The translations under genes were made by a program, and so were the position numbers. A DNA stretch of 64,000 nt from Aureobasidium sp. EXF-3400 (lineage: Eukaryota > Ascomycota > Dothideomycetes > Dothideales > Saccotheciaceae). Shown here one piece after another: positions 9,752 to 19,700 of the stretch (positions are counted from its first letter, which is position 1; the number at the start of each line of letters is the position of its first letter). The notes under the pieces are model-generated. The model had not been told where the DNA came from and ran no database searches. It saw only the letters and a list, made by a program, of their open reading frames with translations. Location of the stretch: the NCBI GenBank assembly GCA_024195585.1, contig SWBL01000013.1:218247-282246 (forward strand). The letters are read 5' to 3'.

Positions 9752-11158
9752 TCAAGGCCAAGCACCTCTCAACATCCTCTTTTCCTGCCACGGAAACCGT
9801 CCCCAAATCTTACTCAACCCATCCTCGAACGCCACATCCTCTTTTTTCAAATGCTCCGGCCTCAACCACAATGCTTCCTGATTAACATCGACAAACTCGT
9901 TTCTCGTGATTGCGATGTTGAAAGCAAAACTACTCCTCGCAAACCCCGCTAGACTCGAACTTCGTCTAAGCACTTCATAGTCGACAAGCCCTTGTTGGTC
10001 CCATGTGAGATTCTCGAGAGCCTCGAGGTCAGAGCCAGAAAGCAAGGCAGACTTCGAAGTAACGTTGAAGGAGTGTAGATGCCATGCTTTTTCCGTAAAA
10101 CGAGATATCTCAGTAGCGTTGCCGCTGGCCACGTAGATGACCGAGAGATCGTGCTCAACGGCTTGAGAAAGGTAGGCATCGGTTTGACCGGTATAGTTTG
10201 CATGTGCGGCGGCTCCTTCGTCGTTGAGCCAGCCAGCGGCTTTTGCATCGCTCTCGGTGCGTAGATGTGCGCCGAGGAAAGCCGACTTGTAGTATGGAAG
10301 GCGAGGGTCGATGCTGTGGAGATGGTATTTGAGAGCGAGGTTGTACGTTACTATGGCTGCAAGTCTGCGTACTTCGGGTATCAGGCGAAGGGAGCCGCCG
10401 AAATCTCTACGTACGGCTGCAGGTAAGGCGCGAGTGTCAAGTCCTTCCCAGAGGCTGCGCCCAACGCTGACTAGAGTTGTCTTTTGTGGATCATAGTCTG
10501 GCTGCACAGATAGCCAGTGGTTAAAATTGTCCACCGCTCCTTTTGGCGTGTTTGGCGTGGGTGTATCAAGAGTCTCGGGATGTATATCCAGTCGCATGCT
10601 GGGCATACCGTAACGGTTCTGTAGGGGAGGAACCAAAGAATGGTCCTTCGATGGCATGTATATATCCATCTTCGGACACGCTGCTGCAAAGGTGGCTACA
10701 AAGTGGTCGGTGTCGAAGAAGGTGTCAAAAGGTATTTTGCCATTCCAAAGAGCGCTCAAGTCTGCGGCGGACCGCGACTGGAAACTTGGCAGCATGATTG
10801 ACGATCCAGTCAAGATGGCCAAGCTGAGAAAGTCGAATATGTTGCCTCGAACATTGCCAACGCCACCATTGGCATCATCTAGGTCCAGCACGACGTCCGG
10901 TCGCCATTTGATATCTGGCCTTCGACAGAGTAGAGCAATGGCCGAACGATTGGGTGAATTGCCGATTTGGTTTTCCATCCATTCTTGAATGAACGTTTCG
11001 CGATCTATGGTCCACGCATTGTGTAGCGGTATGTGATGACTGACGAAGAGAGGGTTGCGCACCCGAAAATGCCAGGCTAGAAGCCAAAGTGGAATTGTTG
11101 TAAGCAACAGTCCAGCTATGAGCTGTATTTTAGGACCTGCTGAGATTAACACTGCCAT
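9752..11158 (-). CDS. type II membrane protein, O-fucosyltransferase-like
   Basis: Single-exon gene of 468 residues. Residues 8-29 form one hydrophobic anchor (IQLIAGLLLTTIPLWLLAW) after a short N-terminal tail, the topology of Golgi or ER glycosyltransferases. The luminal part contains NVRGNIFDFLSLAILTGSSI and SAFLGAHLRTESDA; the HLR motif is the hallmark of the GDP-fucose O-fucosyltransferase fold. Several N-glycosylation sites are visible (NYT, NAT, NVT, NLT). The family is known in filamentous fungi but poorly characterised; donor and acceptor are not deducible. It converges on the mS35 gene with about 160 bp between them. Confidence 0.6.
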   Translation of the reverse strand: MAVLISAGPKIQLIAGLLLTTIPLWLLAWHFRVRNPLFVSHHIPLHNAWTIDRETFIQEWMENQIGNSPNRSAIALLCRRPDIKWRPDVVLDLDDANGGVGNVRGNIFDFLSLAILTGSSIMLPSFQSRSAADLSALWNGKIPFDTFFDTDHFVATFAAACPKMDIYMPSKDHSLVPPLQNRYGMPSMRLDIHPETLDTPTPNTPKGAVDNFNHWLSVQPDYDPQKTTLVSVGRSLWEGLDTRALPAAVRRDFGGSLRLIPEVRRLAAIVTYNLALKYHLHSIDPRLPYYKSAFLGAHLRTESDAKAAGWLNDEGAAAHANYTGQTDAYLSQAVEHDLSVIYVASGNATEISRFTEKAWHLHSFNVTSKSALLSGSDLEALENLTWDQQGLVDYEVLRRSSSLAGFARSSFAFNIAITRNEFVDVNQEALWLRPEHLKKEDVAFEDGLSKIWGRFPWQEKRMLRGAWP

Positions 11159-11362
11159 GTTGACTTACGTGAACAAACAGGCGGACGTGGCAAAAGTGCA
11201 TCTCAAGAACTTTTGGCCGAGGGGTACTTCTGATCCCTTGCTTCGTGAGTTCAACTCACCACAGTCGTGAGGAACATGTGCCAAGCCTGTACTAATTTTT
11301 TATCATATGGTCTGGGAACTCGTAGGTAGAAGTAGCTAGCATGCAAGCTGATTTCTGTCTCT

Positions 11363-12865
11363 CTACCGAGTAGCCTGACCATCCTGCTTCAAATCATCAA
11401 CATGGCTTGCGTGCGCGAGCAAAAATTTGCAGCACGTCAAGGTGTATTTACATGCCCTTGTCCAAGCTTCCTCTTGGTTGAAGGTTCCAAGCTTGATACT
11501 GTTGTCACCAATCTTGTCCTTGTTGATTTTGTAGGGGAGCTTGCGACTCAGGGCAGATGCACCAACGTAAGAAGGAGACTGCTCAACGTGCTCACCCAGC
11601 TGTCGGAGGCATTCCAAAAATGCAACCATCGCGTTGTCAAAGCCACGATGCAGGAAGCCCAAACCGAGAGGAAGGTCACTATTGCAGAACAGGTCCAAGG
11701 CAGTAATCTTGGGCTTTCCTGTCCGCGATTGGTCATTCGCTGGGTACTCCAGCTTCTCAATCTTGGACGTGGACCCTATGGGAAGAGGTCTGTAACCATG
11801 AAAAGTGTAGCCCAACTTTTCAGCAACCACAGTCAGCAGTAAGACGCAAAGTCCCCAAGCAGCATTGATCTCTGTCCACTCGACAGAATGATCTGCAAGT
11901 TTGCCCAACCTCAAGCCATTGATTGTACCAAAAGGGCCGTCATGATCAATGCAGAATGAGTCGTTGTAGACATTTGTCCGCTGCAGAGTCTCGAGTAGCT
12001 TAGTGTCAAACTGTAGCTGGTTGAGAAGGCTGTCATTCTGCTCCCTGAATTTGGTGACGGTATCATCGAACTCGTTGCGTTCTCGCCAAAAAGCAGCTTC
12101 CTCTTCTTCGAGCTCGGCTTCTTCGCGGTTCAGAGCAGCAATTTCTTCCTCCATGGCAGCCTTCTCGGCTTCGAGAGCTTCCAGTTCCTCCAGAGCTTTT
12201 TGTTCTTGTTGTTTGGCGGCAGCCAGAGCTTCACGAGCTTGACGTTGCTCCTCTTCTGATGGCACATCTGCCTTGGCCTTTTTTAGGAATTCGGCATATG
12301 CCTGGCGTTCACGGTTGGCAGTAGTTTGCCTTTGTTGAAGGCCTGCAAGCAGAAGATCGGTACATTCCGAACATATGGGATGGTCAATGTCTGAACGAGA
12401 AGATAAGATCTCCCATAATCGCAAGCTCTTCTCCATGTCGGCAGAGAGGCTGGAGGAGTCATGTTGCTCGGATGACTTTGCATCTTTCTCGAGGACTTTC
12501 TTCGAAGGACTTGGATCTTCTGGGGACAAAGGGCCAAGCTGAGATTCGCTCAACATAACATAAGACATGGTAGGATTGAAATTAGTGGCAGTCTTCTGAG
12601 GGGCGGGTATAGAGCGTTTCTGCTGAGCGGGGCCAGCATTTTGAGCAGCCTTGTCATATATATCCCTCCGCTCGCGAGCAACAAGTGTTTTGGGTGGTTG
12701 AGGAGTGTGGGATGGTAGAGATGGGGTCGAGTCTTGCAGGTCAGCTCCGATCGATACAGATCAACAAAGATTATACACACCGACTAGAATCTTAAACGAG
12801 GAGGGATTGAGATGGTCCAGAGAAGAGTCGAGTTTCAAGGGAGTTCTGCATTTTTGACAATACAT
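11363..12865 (-). CDS. ATG6: autophagy protein Atg6/Vps30 (Beclin-1 homologue)
   Basis: The first exon, 12781-12865, encodes MYCQKCRTPLKLDSSL, the conserved CxxC start of fungal Atg6. Exon 2 runs from 12732 to 11363. The intron is 48 nt if the CAAG acceptor is used; a 36-nt alternative ending at 12745 is also in phase and adds four residues. The product is about 484 residues. FNPTMSYVMLSESQ is the BH3-like region. A Glu/Ala-rich coiled coil follows, then the C-terminal evolutionarily conserved domain (SFCIDHDGPFGTINGLRLG, LGLGFLHRGFDNAM). Atg6 is a subunit of the class III PI3-kinase complexes with Vps34 and Vps15, acting in autophagy and vacuolar sorting. Confidence 0.93.
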
Positions 12866-13219
12866 GGTCAAGGTATATAGAGACAGTGCCGAGCAGAAGC
12901 ATGAGAGAGGAGCAGTTTATGCACGGAAAGGAAGAGCAGGTTGTACACTCATGAGGCAACAACGGGCACGGTCATGTGTTGGACAGGCTCATATGAAATT
13001 GGCCGAGTGCTTGATGATATTCGAATGCAGGTCGTGTGATTGATGGAAGCAGCATGGAAGGCGCGATCGAGTCGGCCAAGTTGCCGGAACGGGAAGTTGC
13101 GTCAGCCCCGCGGCCACAATTCACGACTCGAACGCGTCCACCTTGATTTCTTTGTCCTGTCGACACAAACTCTGGACATGTGAGATGCCAACCACCACCA
13201 CGCTCACCTCAGATGCGCC
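12866..13219. promoter_or_regulatory. shared upstream region of ATG6 and SCM3
   Basis: About 350 bp separates two divergently transcribed genes, so it must hold both promoters. No canonical TATA box is obvious. Confidence 0.5.
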
Positions 13220-15946
13220 ATGGCGTTCGATGAATATCTTCGAGCTCGCAGCTCATCCAGAGATGACGCCGACAGCTACGACACGGACGAATACCAACGC
13301 GGCCGACAGCGAATTGACCTGAAACTCAAAGGCACCTTTGAGCGCATCTTTGAGAAATATGCCAGGGACTTTAGTGGTGTCGGCGATGAAATCGACATGG
13401 AAACTGGCGAGGTTGTCGTCGACAACGGCCACCTGCAATACATGCAACACGAGCGAGACACTGGCAAAAGCGCTTCATCCCGCTTCGTACGAGCCTTTGC
13501 CGATGAGCTGGAAGTCGAGGATGGCCATGACGATAACGACGATGATGATGAGGACAACGGCTTGCATCAAGAGCCCGTAGAAGACGAGGACGAACTCCAC
13601 CAAGCCCCTGACGATGATGAGGATGAGCTCCAACACGAACCTCGACAAGAGGACAGTCAAGATGAGAACGAATATGGACGAGAAGAGGAGGACGTCAGTG
13701 ATGACGAGGATGGCGACTACGAGGATGAGGATGCGGCAGTTGAGGCTGGCGACGAGCAGTCGGGCGATGAGTCTGACGATCTGGGCCGCGGACCAGACCA
13801 TTTCGCTCTCGATCCCCGACTTGCCCAGTCTGATGCGAGGGTTAGCTCAGAACAGCAATACCACAATACATCCGTCATTCCATCTACCGAAGTCAGCCAC
13901 TCGCTGCCTCACATCTCTATTGCCGACTCGTTGAACCAGCTCGTCCCACACCAGGATGCCCATGGAAGAATCGACCCCGAAGCCATTCAGCAGCTCGGCC
14001 AGAATATCGCCAACCAGATTGCTCAGTTCCTCGTGCGTGCCACCTCGATCAACAGACAACCTCAATTCTTCAATGAGCCTCAGAGCATCTGGTCTGCTCC
14101 GCCTTTGCCTCAAGACGCTTTCGATCCGCCCTCCTTCTTTGACCGTCAGCGCTCCGCAATTACTCCAGCACCTCACCGAGCCCCCTCAGTCTGGGACTCC
14201 CCTTCTGGCGGCCAGTCGCTATGGGCGCCAGCCGCCTCACGCCCCAAGAAGCGTCGCAGGCTTCTCAAGCATACCGAGACCTCATTCGATCTTGATCCCA
14301 CTTTGACTGACGACGCTGGCTTCTCGGACGCACCTTCGTCAAGGAACCGCTACTCTAAAGAAGAAGACGATTTGATCAAGCGCCTAAAGGAGATCAATGG
14401 CTTGACCTGGCAAGAGATCACCGCACGCATGCCTGGCAGAACCACAGGCGGTCTATCCGGCCGCTACACTCGTGCCTTGAAGGATTTACCCAGACCAGTT
14501 ATGATCAAGCGTGAGATTATAGAGATCATGGATGGTGACGATGACGAACTATCGACTCCAGGCCCTTCGACTACTGCCAATGCGTCCGGAATGTCGCCAT
14601 TCCATACTCCACTCTTGCGTCGTGCTATGGACAAGCAAATTGCCCGCCACGGAGACAGCGGTGAGATCCCGATCACTATAGGGGATGAAGACGATACAGA
14701 CTCGCGCGACTCCTCTGCACCGCCGCCGGATAAGTCTAGGAAGAAAAAGAGGAGGAACGCCAAAGAAAGCGATCATTTACGTGCCATAGTAGGATATCGC
14801 ACTTTCGACAGTTCGATCCCGGCCGGAAACTTTGGCATCCTGTGCACTGACAGTCCAGCGCGGTATACCGCAGAGGAGCACAATCTGAACTTCTATGGAC
14901 CCACCAGTGGATTTGGCGTGCTGAGAATGACCAAGCCGCAAAAAGAACAGAAACAACCCAAGAAGATGGATCCACCTCGTGAAGCACCCGGACACACTAC
15001 TACGAGATTCACTCATTCAGCACCCCATCTGCGTGGCAATTTGGCAAATACCCCAACCAGTACTCTCAACCTGTTTGCACGCGCTGAGCAGTATCTGAAA
15101 GCTAAGGGTCTTTCTGCTGCTAGTCTGGCTACCTCGCAGCTTCGTGCCATGTCATCACTTCAGGCAAATCAACGTCTGAACAGTAGTTCCGCAAGGATGA
15201 GTAATGCAGGTGGACCAGTTACAACAATGCCTCCTCCACCTGCCAGACCTCGTGCAGAGCCTGTTTTCCAAGGAAGCTCGCCATTGCCAGCTCATCCGCC
15301 TCCCCCTTACAGCGCCAACCCTCCATCTCGAGCAAGCACACCTCCTCGTGTACACACACCTCTTACACGTCGTACCGAGCCCATGGTGATCGATACAGAG
15401 AACGATGGCGATGTTAGTGACTCGTCAATGGATACTCCAGCGACAGCGAAACGCTACGCCGATGCACTAGACACGACAACCATGACCAACGGCCCGTATT
15501 TTCTCTCCAACCTGCCACCACCTCCAAGCCCTTTGGTCTCTGTGCCGCAAGCACAGTTGCGCTTGCCATCTTCCTCGCCACTCTCCTCTCCTCCACCTTT
15601 GCCATCACCAACTTTGTCTCAGACATCTTCTACTGAGGGCCAACACCGCAGTGTACGGAGCTCTACCCGCCAAGCAACCAAAAATTCCCTGCTCCCGCCT
15701 GGACCTGGCGAAGTTGCAAGAATGAAGTTGCCTGCTCCAACTGCATCTCTTCGTAAAAGTACATCGACCCCATCTGCATCTCTTAAGAAGAGTGTGTCCA
15801 CCATCACGCCCAAGACAGTCGCTACGCCTAAGACACCAATGACAAGGTACGGCACTCCTATCAGGGAGACAGTAGGTAGAAAAGAGATGTTGAAGAAAAA
15901 GGCCATGGCCGAACCTGATGATGGATCAGAGGATGAACTTGCTTAG
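13220..15946 (+). CDS. SCM3: Scm3/HJURP-type CENP-A chaperone with Myb-like domain
   Basis: 908 residues, no intron seen. Residues about 33-75 match the Scm3 core: FERIFEKYARDFSGVGDEID followed by TGEVVVDNGHL. This segment binds the CENP-A/H4 dimer and targets it to centromeres. A very acidic region follows (about 90-190), as expected for a histone chaperone. A basic patch RPKKRRRLLK near residue 345 is a likely NLS. Residues about 374-424 form a SANT/Myb-type helix-turn-helix (RYSKEEDDLIKRLKEINGLT, then GRTTGGLSGRYTRAL). The C-terminal half is Pro/Ser-rich and disordered. Filamentous fungal Scm3 proteins are known to be long and fused to varied DNA-binding domains, so the architecture fits. 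Confidence 0.82.
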   Translation: MAFDEYLRARSSSRDDADSYDTDEYQRGRQRIDLKLKGTFERIFEKYARDFSGVGDEIDMETGEVVVDNGHLQYMQHERDTGKSASSRFVRAFADELEVEDGHDDNDDDDEDNGLHQEPVEDEDELHQAPDDDEDELQHEPRQEDSQDENEYGREEEDVSDDEDGDYEDEDAAVEAGDEQSGDESDDLGRGPDHFALDPRLAQSDARVSSEQQYHNTSVIPSTEVSHSLPHISIADSLNQLVPHQDAHGRIDPEAIQQLGQNIANQIAQFLVRATSINRQPQFFNEPQSIWSAPPLPQDAFDPPSFFDRQRSAITPAPHRAPSVWDSPSGGQSLWAPAASRPKKRRRLLKHTETSFDLDPTLTDDAGFSDAPSSRNRYSKEEDDLIKRLKEINGLTWQEITARMPGRTTGGLSGRYTRALKDLPRPVMIKREIIEIMDGDDDELSTPGPSTTANASGMSPFHTPLLRRAMDKQIARHGDSGEIPITIGDEDDTDSRDSSAPPPDKSRKKKRRNAKESDHLRAIVGYRTFDSSIPAGNFGILCTDSPARYTAEEHNLNFYGPTSGFGVLRMTKPQKEQKQPKKMDPPREAPGHTTTRFTHSAPHLRGNLANTPTSTLNLFARAEQYLKAKGLSAASLATSQLRAMSSLQANQRLNSSSARMSNAGGPVTTMPPPPARPRAEPVFQGSSPLPAHPPPPYSANPPSRASTPPRVHTPLTRRTEPMVIDTENDGDVSDSSMDTPATAKRYADALDTTTMTNGPYFLSNLPPPPSPLVSVPQAQLRLPSSSPLSSPPPLPSPTLSQTSSTEGQHRSVRSSTRQATKNSLLPPGPGEVARMKLPAPTASLRKSTSTPSASLKKSVSTITPKTVATPKTPMTRYGTPIRETVGRKEMLKKKAMAEPDDGSEDELA

Positions 15947-16764
15947 TGGCTGATGTCACTTACAAACTTTTTGCTTCTTGCTTTCTTGTATATCGTTACT
16001 ACATACTTCAACCTGCATGGAATCGGAGTTTTGCGCGTAGGGACTGGGAGACGGACGTTTTAAAGCATTGCGCTTGTCAATCACAAGCATGGAGTTCTGG
16101 CTCGATGAAGGCTTCGTTTTGAGCATGCGAGATTAGCATGACAAGACAGACAATGATCCAAAAGCATTGATAGATGAAACAAATGTATATGTATATCTCA
16201 TAAATCCACAACGGGGTCATTCTGCTCTCCCATCCCTCAGTCAGTTTATGATCGCAGATAAACCAGAGCTAGACACTGAACTCGCTTTAGAATGTTCATG
16301 ATATGTTCATGGCACATCTACCAGCTGGTCAAGCTACACTACCCACTCTCTTACTTTTGTGAATTGCCGTGGATGCCTTCCTTCTTCCCCTTGTGCTAGA
16401 GTTTGTGACTTCTACCGGGCTGCGCCTGTAGTCACAACCAAAATTTACACTAGATAAGGACACGATAGTTTTCGAAAGCAGAGGTGTGTCCAGAGAGAGA
16501 GCCGATAAGGTTCTTGGTTCCCGCTGGCCACTATCCTGTACCCTAGTAGTATTGTGCATTTTTATAGCTACACACGTTATATACTTTGGCACACGGGGAG
16601 GTTGTGAGGGAGTGTGCAACTATACTCAAGACTGTGAGCGGAGAAGGCAAGTTTCACTGTCAAATCAATACAATAAGAAGGAAAGAACGAAAGATAATCA
16701 TCGTTTGCATTAAAGGGGTATGTGCAGAATTGTTTGTTTCCCTTCCTTTTTATGTCACATATTT
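15947..16764. other. intergenic stretch with foldback element
   Basis: Lies between the convergent SCM3 and MIT1-like genes and contains a foldback element copy at about 16384-16604. The remainder is AT-rich 3' flank. Confidence 0.6.
16384..16604 (+). mobile_element. MITE-like foldback element, copy 1
   Basis: The right arm, inverted, reads CCTCCCCGTGTGCCAAAG and, about 16 bases further in, TGTAGCTATAAAAATGCACA. The left arm carries diverged versions of both (CCCCTTGTGCTAGAG and TGTAGTCACAACCAAAATTT), so the copy can fold back on itself. The centre contains CAGAGGTGTGTCCAGAGAGA, which recurs in other copies. No coding capacity. Confidence 0.7.
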
Positions 16765-19700
16765 CTACATCATGTGAAATGGCTGCTGTCCTGGCACTGC
16801 AGACGGACCAGCGCTTGGGTTCGCACTGCCATTAGCAGCGGCAGCCTTCTTCTCAGCCTCTTTCTTCTTCTTTTGAACCAAAGTACCTTTCAATCCAGTC
16901 AAATACTTCAGGGTCTCTGACTTGAGGTGTCCTGGCTCTGATGATAATTTCACTGCTCGAATCATCTCTCTGACCTGTGTCTCTGAGTTAATGTGGGGAC
17001 AGATGCGAGAGAAGCCGTAGTGGGCGAGGCCACAAAGACCGCAATATTCAACGCCAGCACGCTTGAGAGGGCAGCTTCCCAAAGGATGGAGATGTTGGCA
17101 TGCTACGCATGAGACCATTTGGGGTTTGCGAGGGGGGTTACCGTTGGATGCTGGAATCGTGAACTCGGGATCGTAGTTCCGACATGTTGGCACATCGACG
17201 CGACGGAAGGTCGGTGGGGCTGGATAATAGTACACGGGTTAGCCTATGTTCAGATCACTGTTTCGTCTTCGGCCTGCTGAGGCGGTGGTGGTAGTAGAGG
17301 CTGAACGCCAATAATAGAAACATCTTCGTCACTGTCCGCAGTAAGATCAATGAAACCTGCAGTTGCTGCGGTGGCGCCGTATTGCTGCATGTGCATCTGT
17401 ACCTTTCTGGCCTTCCTGCCATTGGATGCTGTAGGGGTAAAGGGCATCTGAGCTCTTCTAGCAACAGAACCAGGTGTGGCAGGCACGGTGCGCTTCTTTT
17501 TCTTGGGCGTTGAGGCCGCTTTCTTCTTCGGTGTTGACGCCGTACTTTTGGTCTTCTTTGGACTCTTGCGTGGTTTGGTGGGAGTTTTCTTCAAGGAGAG
17601 TTCCTTACCAGGTGGTCTGACCAGCTTTGACGCTGTCTTTGGTTGATCAGGGATCTGTAGCTCTCCCGGGTCAACAACATCCTCGATCTCTGCTGCAATG
17701 CTCTCCTCGTCACTGTCGGCTTGGAAGTCTGTGTCGTAGTCTTCGTCCAATTGTGCCCGCTTAGAGACACGGACAGGAGAGCCTTCATCCATGCCTTTAG
17801 GTCTTTCGATGTTATCGGGACCATCTTGGTTGGTGCCATCACCATAGTCGATAGTCTGTGGTAGTTAGCAAATGTTTGATCAAAGTCAAGAGGGAATACG
17901 TTACTGCTTTGGCTCGACGACCTCTTCCAAACGCCTGCTCCGCAGCGGCAGCTTCGACTGCTGCAATCCTCTCGCGCTCTTTAAGAATCTTGTCCCATAC
18001 ATCACGATCAGGGGCCACCTCGGCTGCTTCTGGACCTTCGAAAATGGTCTCTTCCAGCTCGTTGTTGGCCCAGACTCTTGCGAACGAGAAAGTGGATTCT
18101 GCGGATTTGTCTTCGCCAGCCTTCGTGTGCTCGATGTGACTAACTTCGAGCAACCTGTCAATCGAGGCTGGGTCATATTTGATGTCTTTGTCTCCATCAT
18201 CGTCGAACAACTCCTTGGTACCGTGGCGAAGAATGCCTTCGAGATCACGGTCTGTAGCATCTTCTGCGTCCATCTGCTCGATCAAGACGTGATCGAGTGC
18301 CATCTTGCGTCGACCATAAGACATGATCTTCTCTTCCGCACTGGCACGAGTGACAATCTGGAAACAAAGAACCTTCTTCTTTTGACCGATACGATGAGCT
18401 CGACTGAGTGCCTGGATATCTTGATGAGGGTTGAAGTCGGGATCCAGAATGATAACAGTGTCCGCAGTGGCCAGATTGATACCCACACCTCCAGCACGAG
18501 TTGAGAGCAGGAAAGTGAATAATGGAGAGTCGGGTGCATTGAACTCGTCAATACGCTTCTGCTTCTCCAAACTGCTGATGGTGCCATCGAGACGTTGACA
18601 CCTCATCTGCATACCATCGAGGAAGTCCTCCACCATTGTGAGCATGTCAAGGAACTGAGAGAAGATCAGGACACGGTGACCACGCTCCTTAAGCTTGGGT
18701 AGAAGCATCTCGAGCAGCTGTAGCTTTCCACTGGCATCGACAAGGTTGCGATGGCTGACGGCTTGTGACACATTTCTCTCTTCAATCTCGGTGCTGTAGA
18801 CAAAGGGATGGCAAAGACATTTGCGTAGCTGCATGAGAATGTTGTTCAAACTAGCACGCTCTGTAGGTCTGAGCTCCTTTGCCCCCTGGAAAATGGCGCG
18901 CATGAGATCAGGGTTCTTGGCAAGGATCGTCTTGTACAACTTCTTTTGGACTGTTGACATCGAAACAGGCACGATAACCTGAGCCATGGGAGGGAGGAAG
19001 GTAAGGACCTGAGCCTTGGTACGGCGCAAGAAGAAAGGGCGAATGATGCCGTGTAGCTCCTGGATCTTGGCTTGGTCAAGTTCTTGAAACTTCTCCTCAA
19101 GTTGACTGGCATCAAATGTGTCGTCCAAGAATTGTAGAAGGTTGAACAGCTCACGTGCATTGTTCTGCAAAGGTGTACCAGTCAGAAGAACTTTGAAAGG
19201 AGCCCTAAGAGATGACAATGCAGAATAGAGTTGCGACTTGTCACTCTTCAAGCGTTGTCCTTCGTCCAAGATAAGTGCCTGCCAGGGGATGGACTTGAAG
19301 AACTTGCGAGCGCTATCGTCCGCAGCGCAGTCATAAGATGTGACCACAATGTGACATCTCAGCTCCTTACTATCACGAGCGAAGAGTTCATAGCGGTAGG
19401 TAAGATCGCGCGCTTCCTTACTGCCGAAGTATGCAACAACCCTCAGAGATGGGGCCCATTGTTTGACTTCACGACGCCAGTTGGCACAAGTTGAATTTGG
19501 TACAACTACCAAGAAAGGGAAACAATTCCAATCTTGGACCAAGGTGGCGAGGAAAGAGATGATCTGAATAGTTTTTCCAAGACCCATCTCATCAGCCAAG
19601 ATGGCATTTTTGTGCGTGTACCACTTATAGTAGAGCCAGTTGAGACCTTCCATTTGGTACTTCATGAGCTCTCCTCCGGTGATGTTGCTGGGTTGTTTCT

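Noticed and set aside
13500..13790. Acidic repeat region of SCM3 as a separate low-complexity repeat element
   Set aside because: The GAT/GAG-rich DNA encodes the chaperone's acidic tract in frame and needs no separate annotation.
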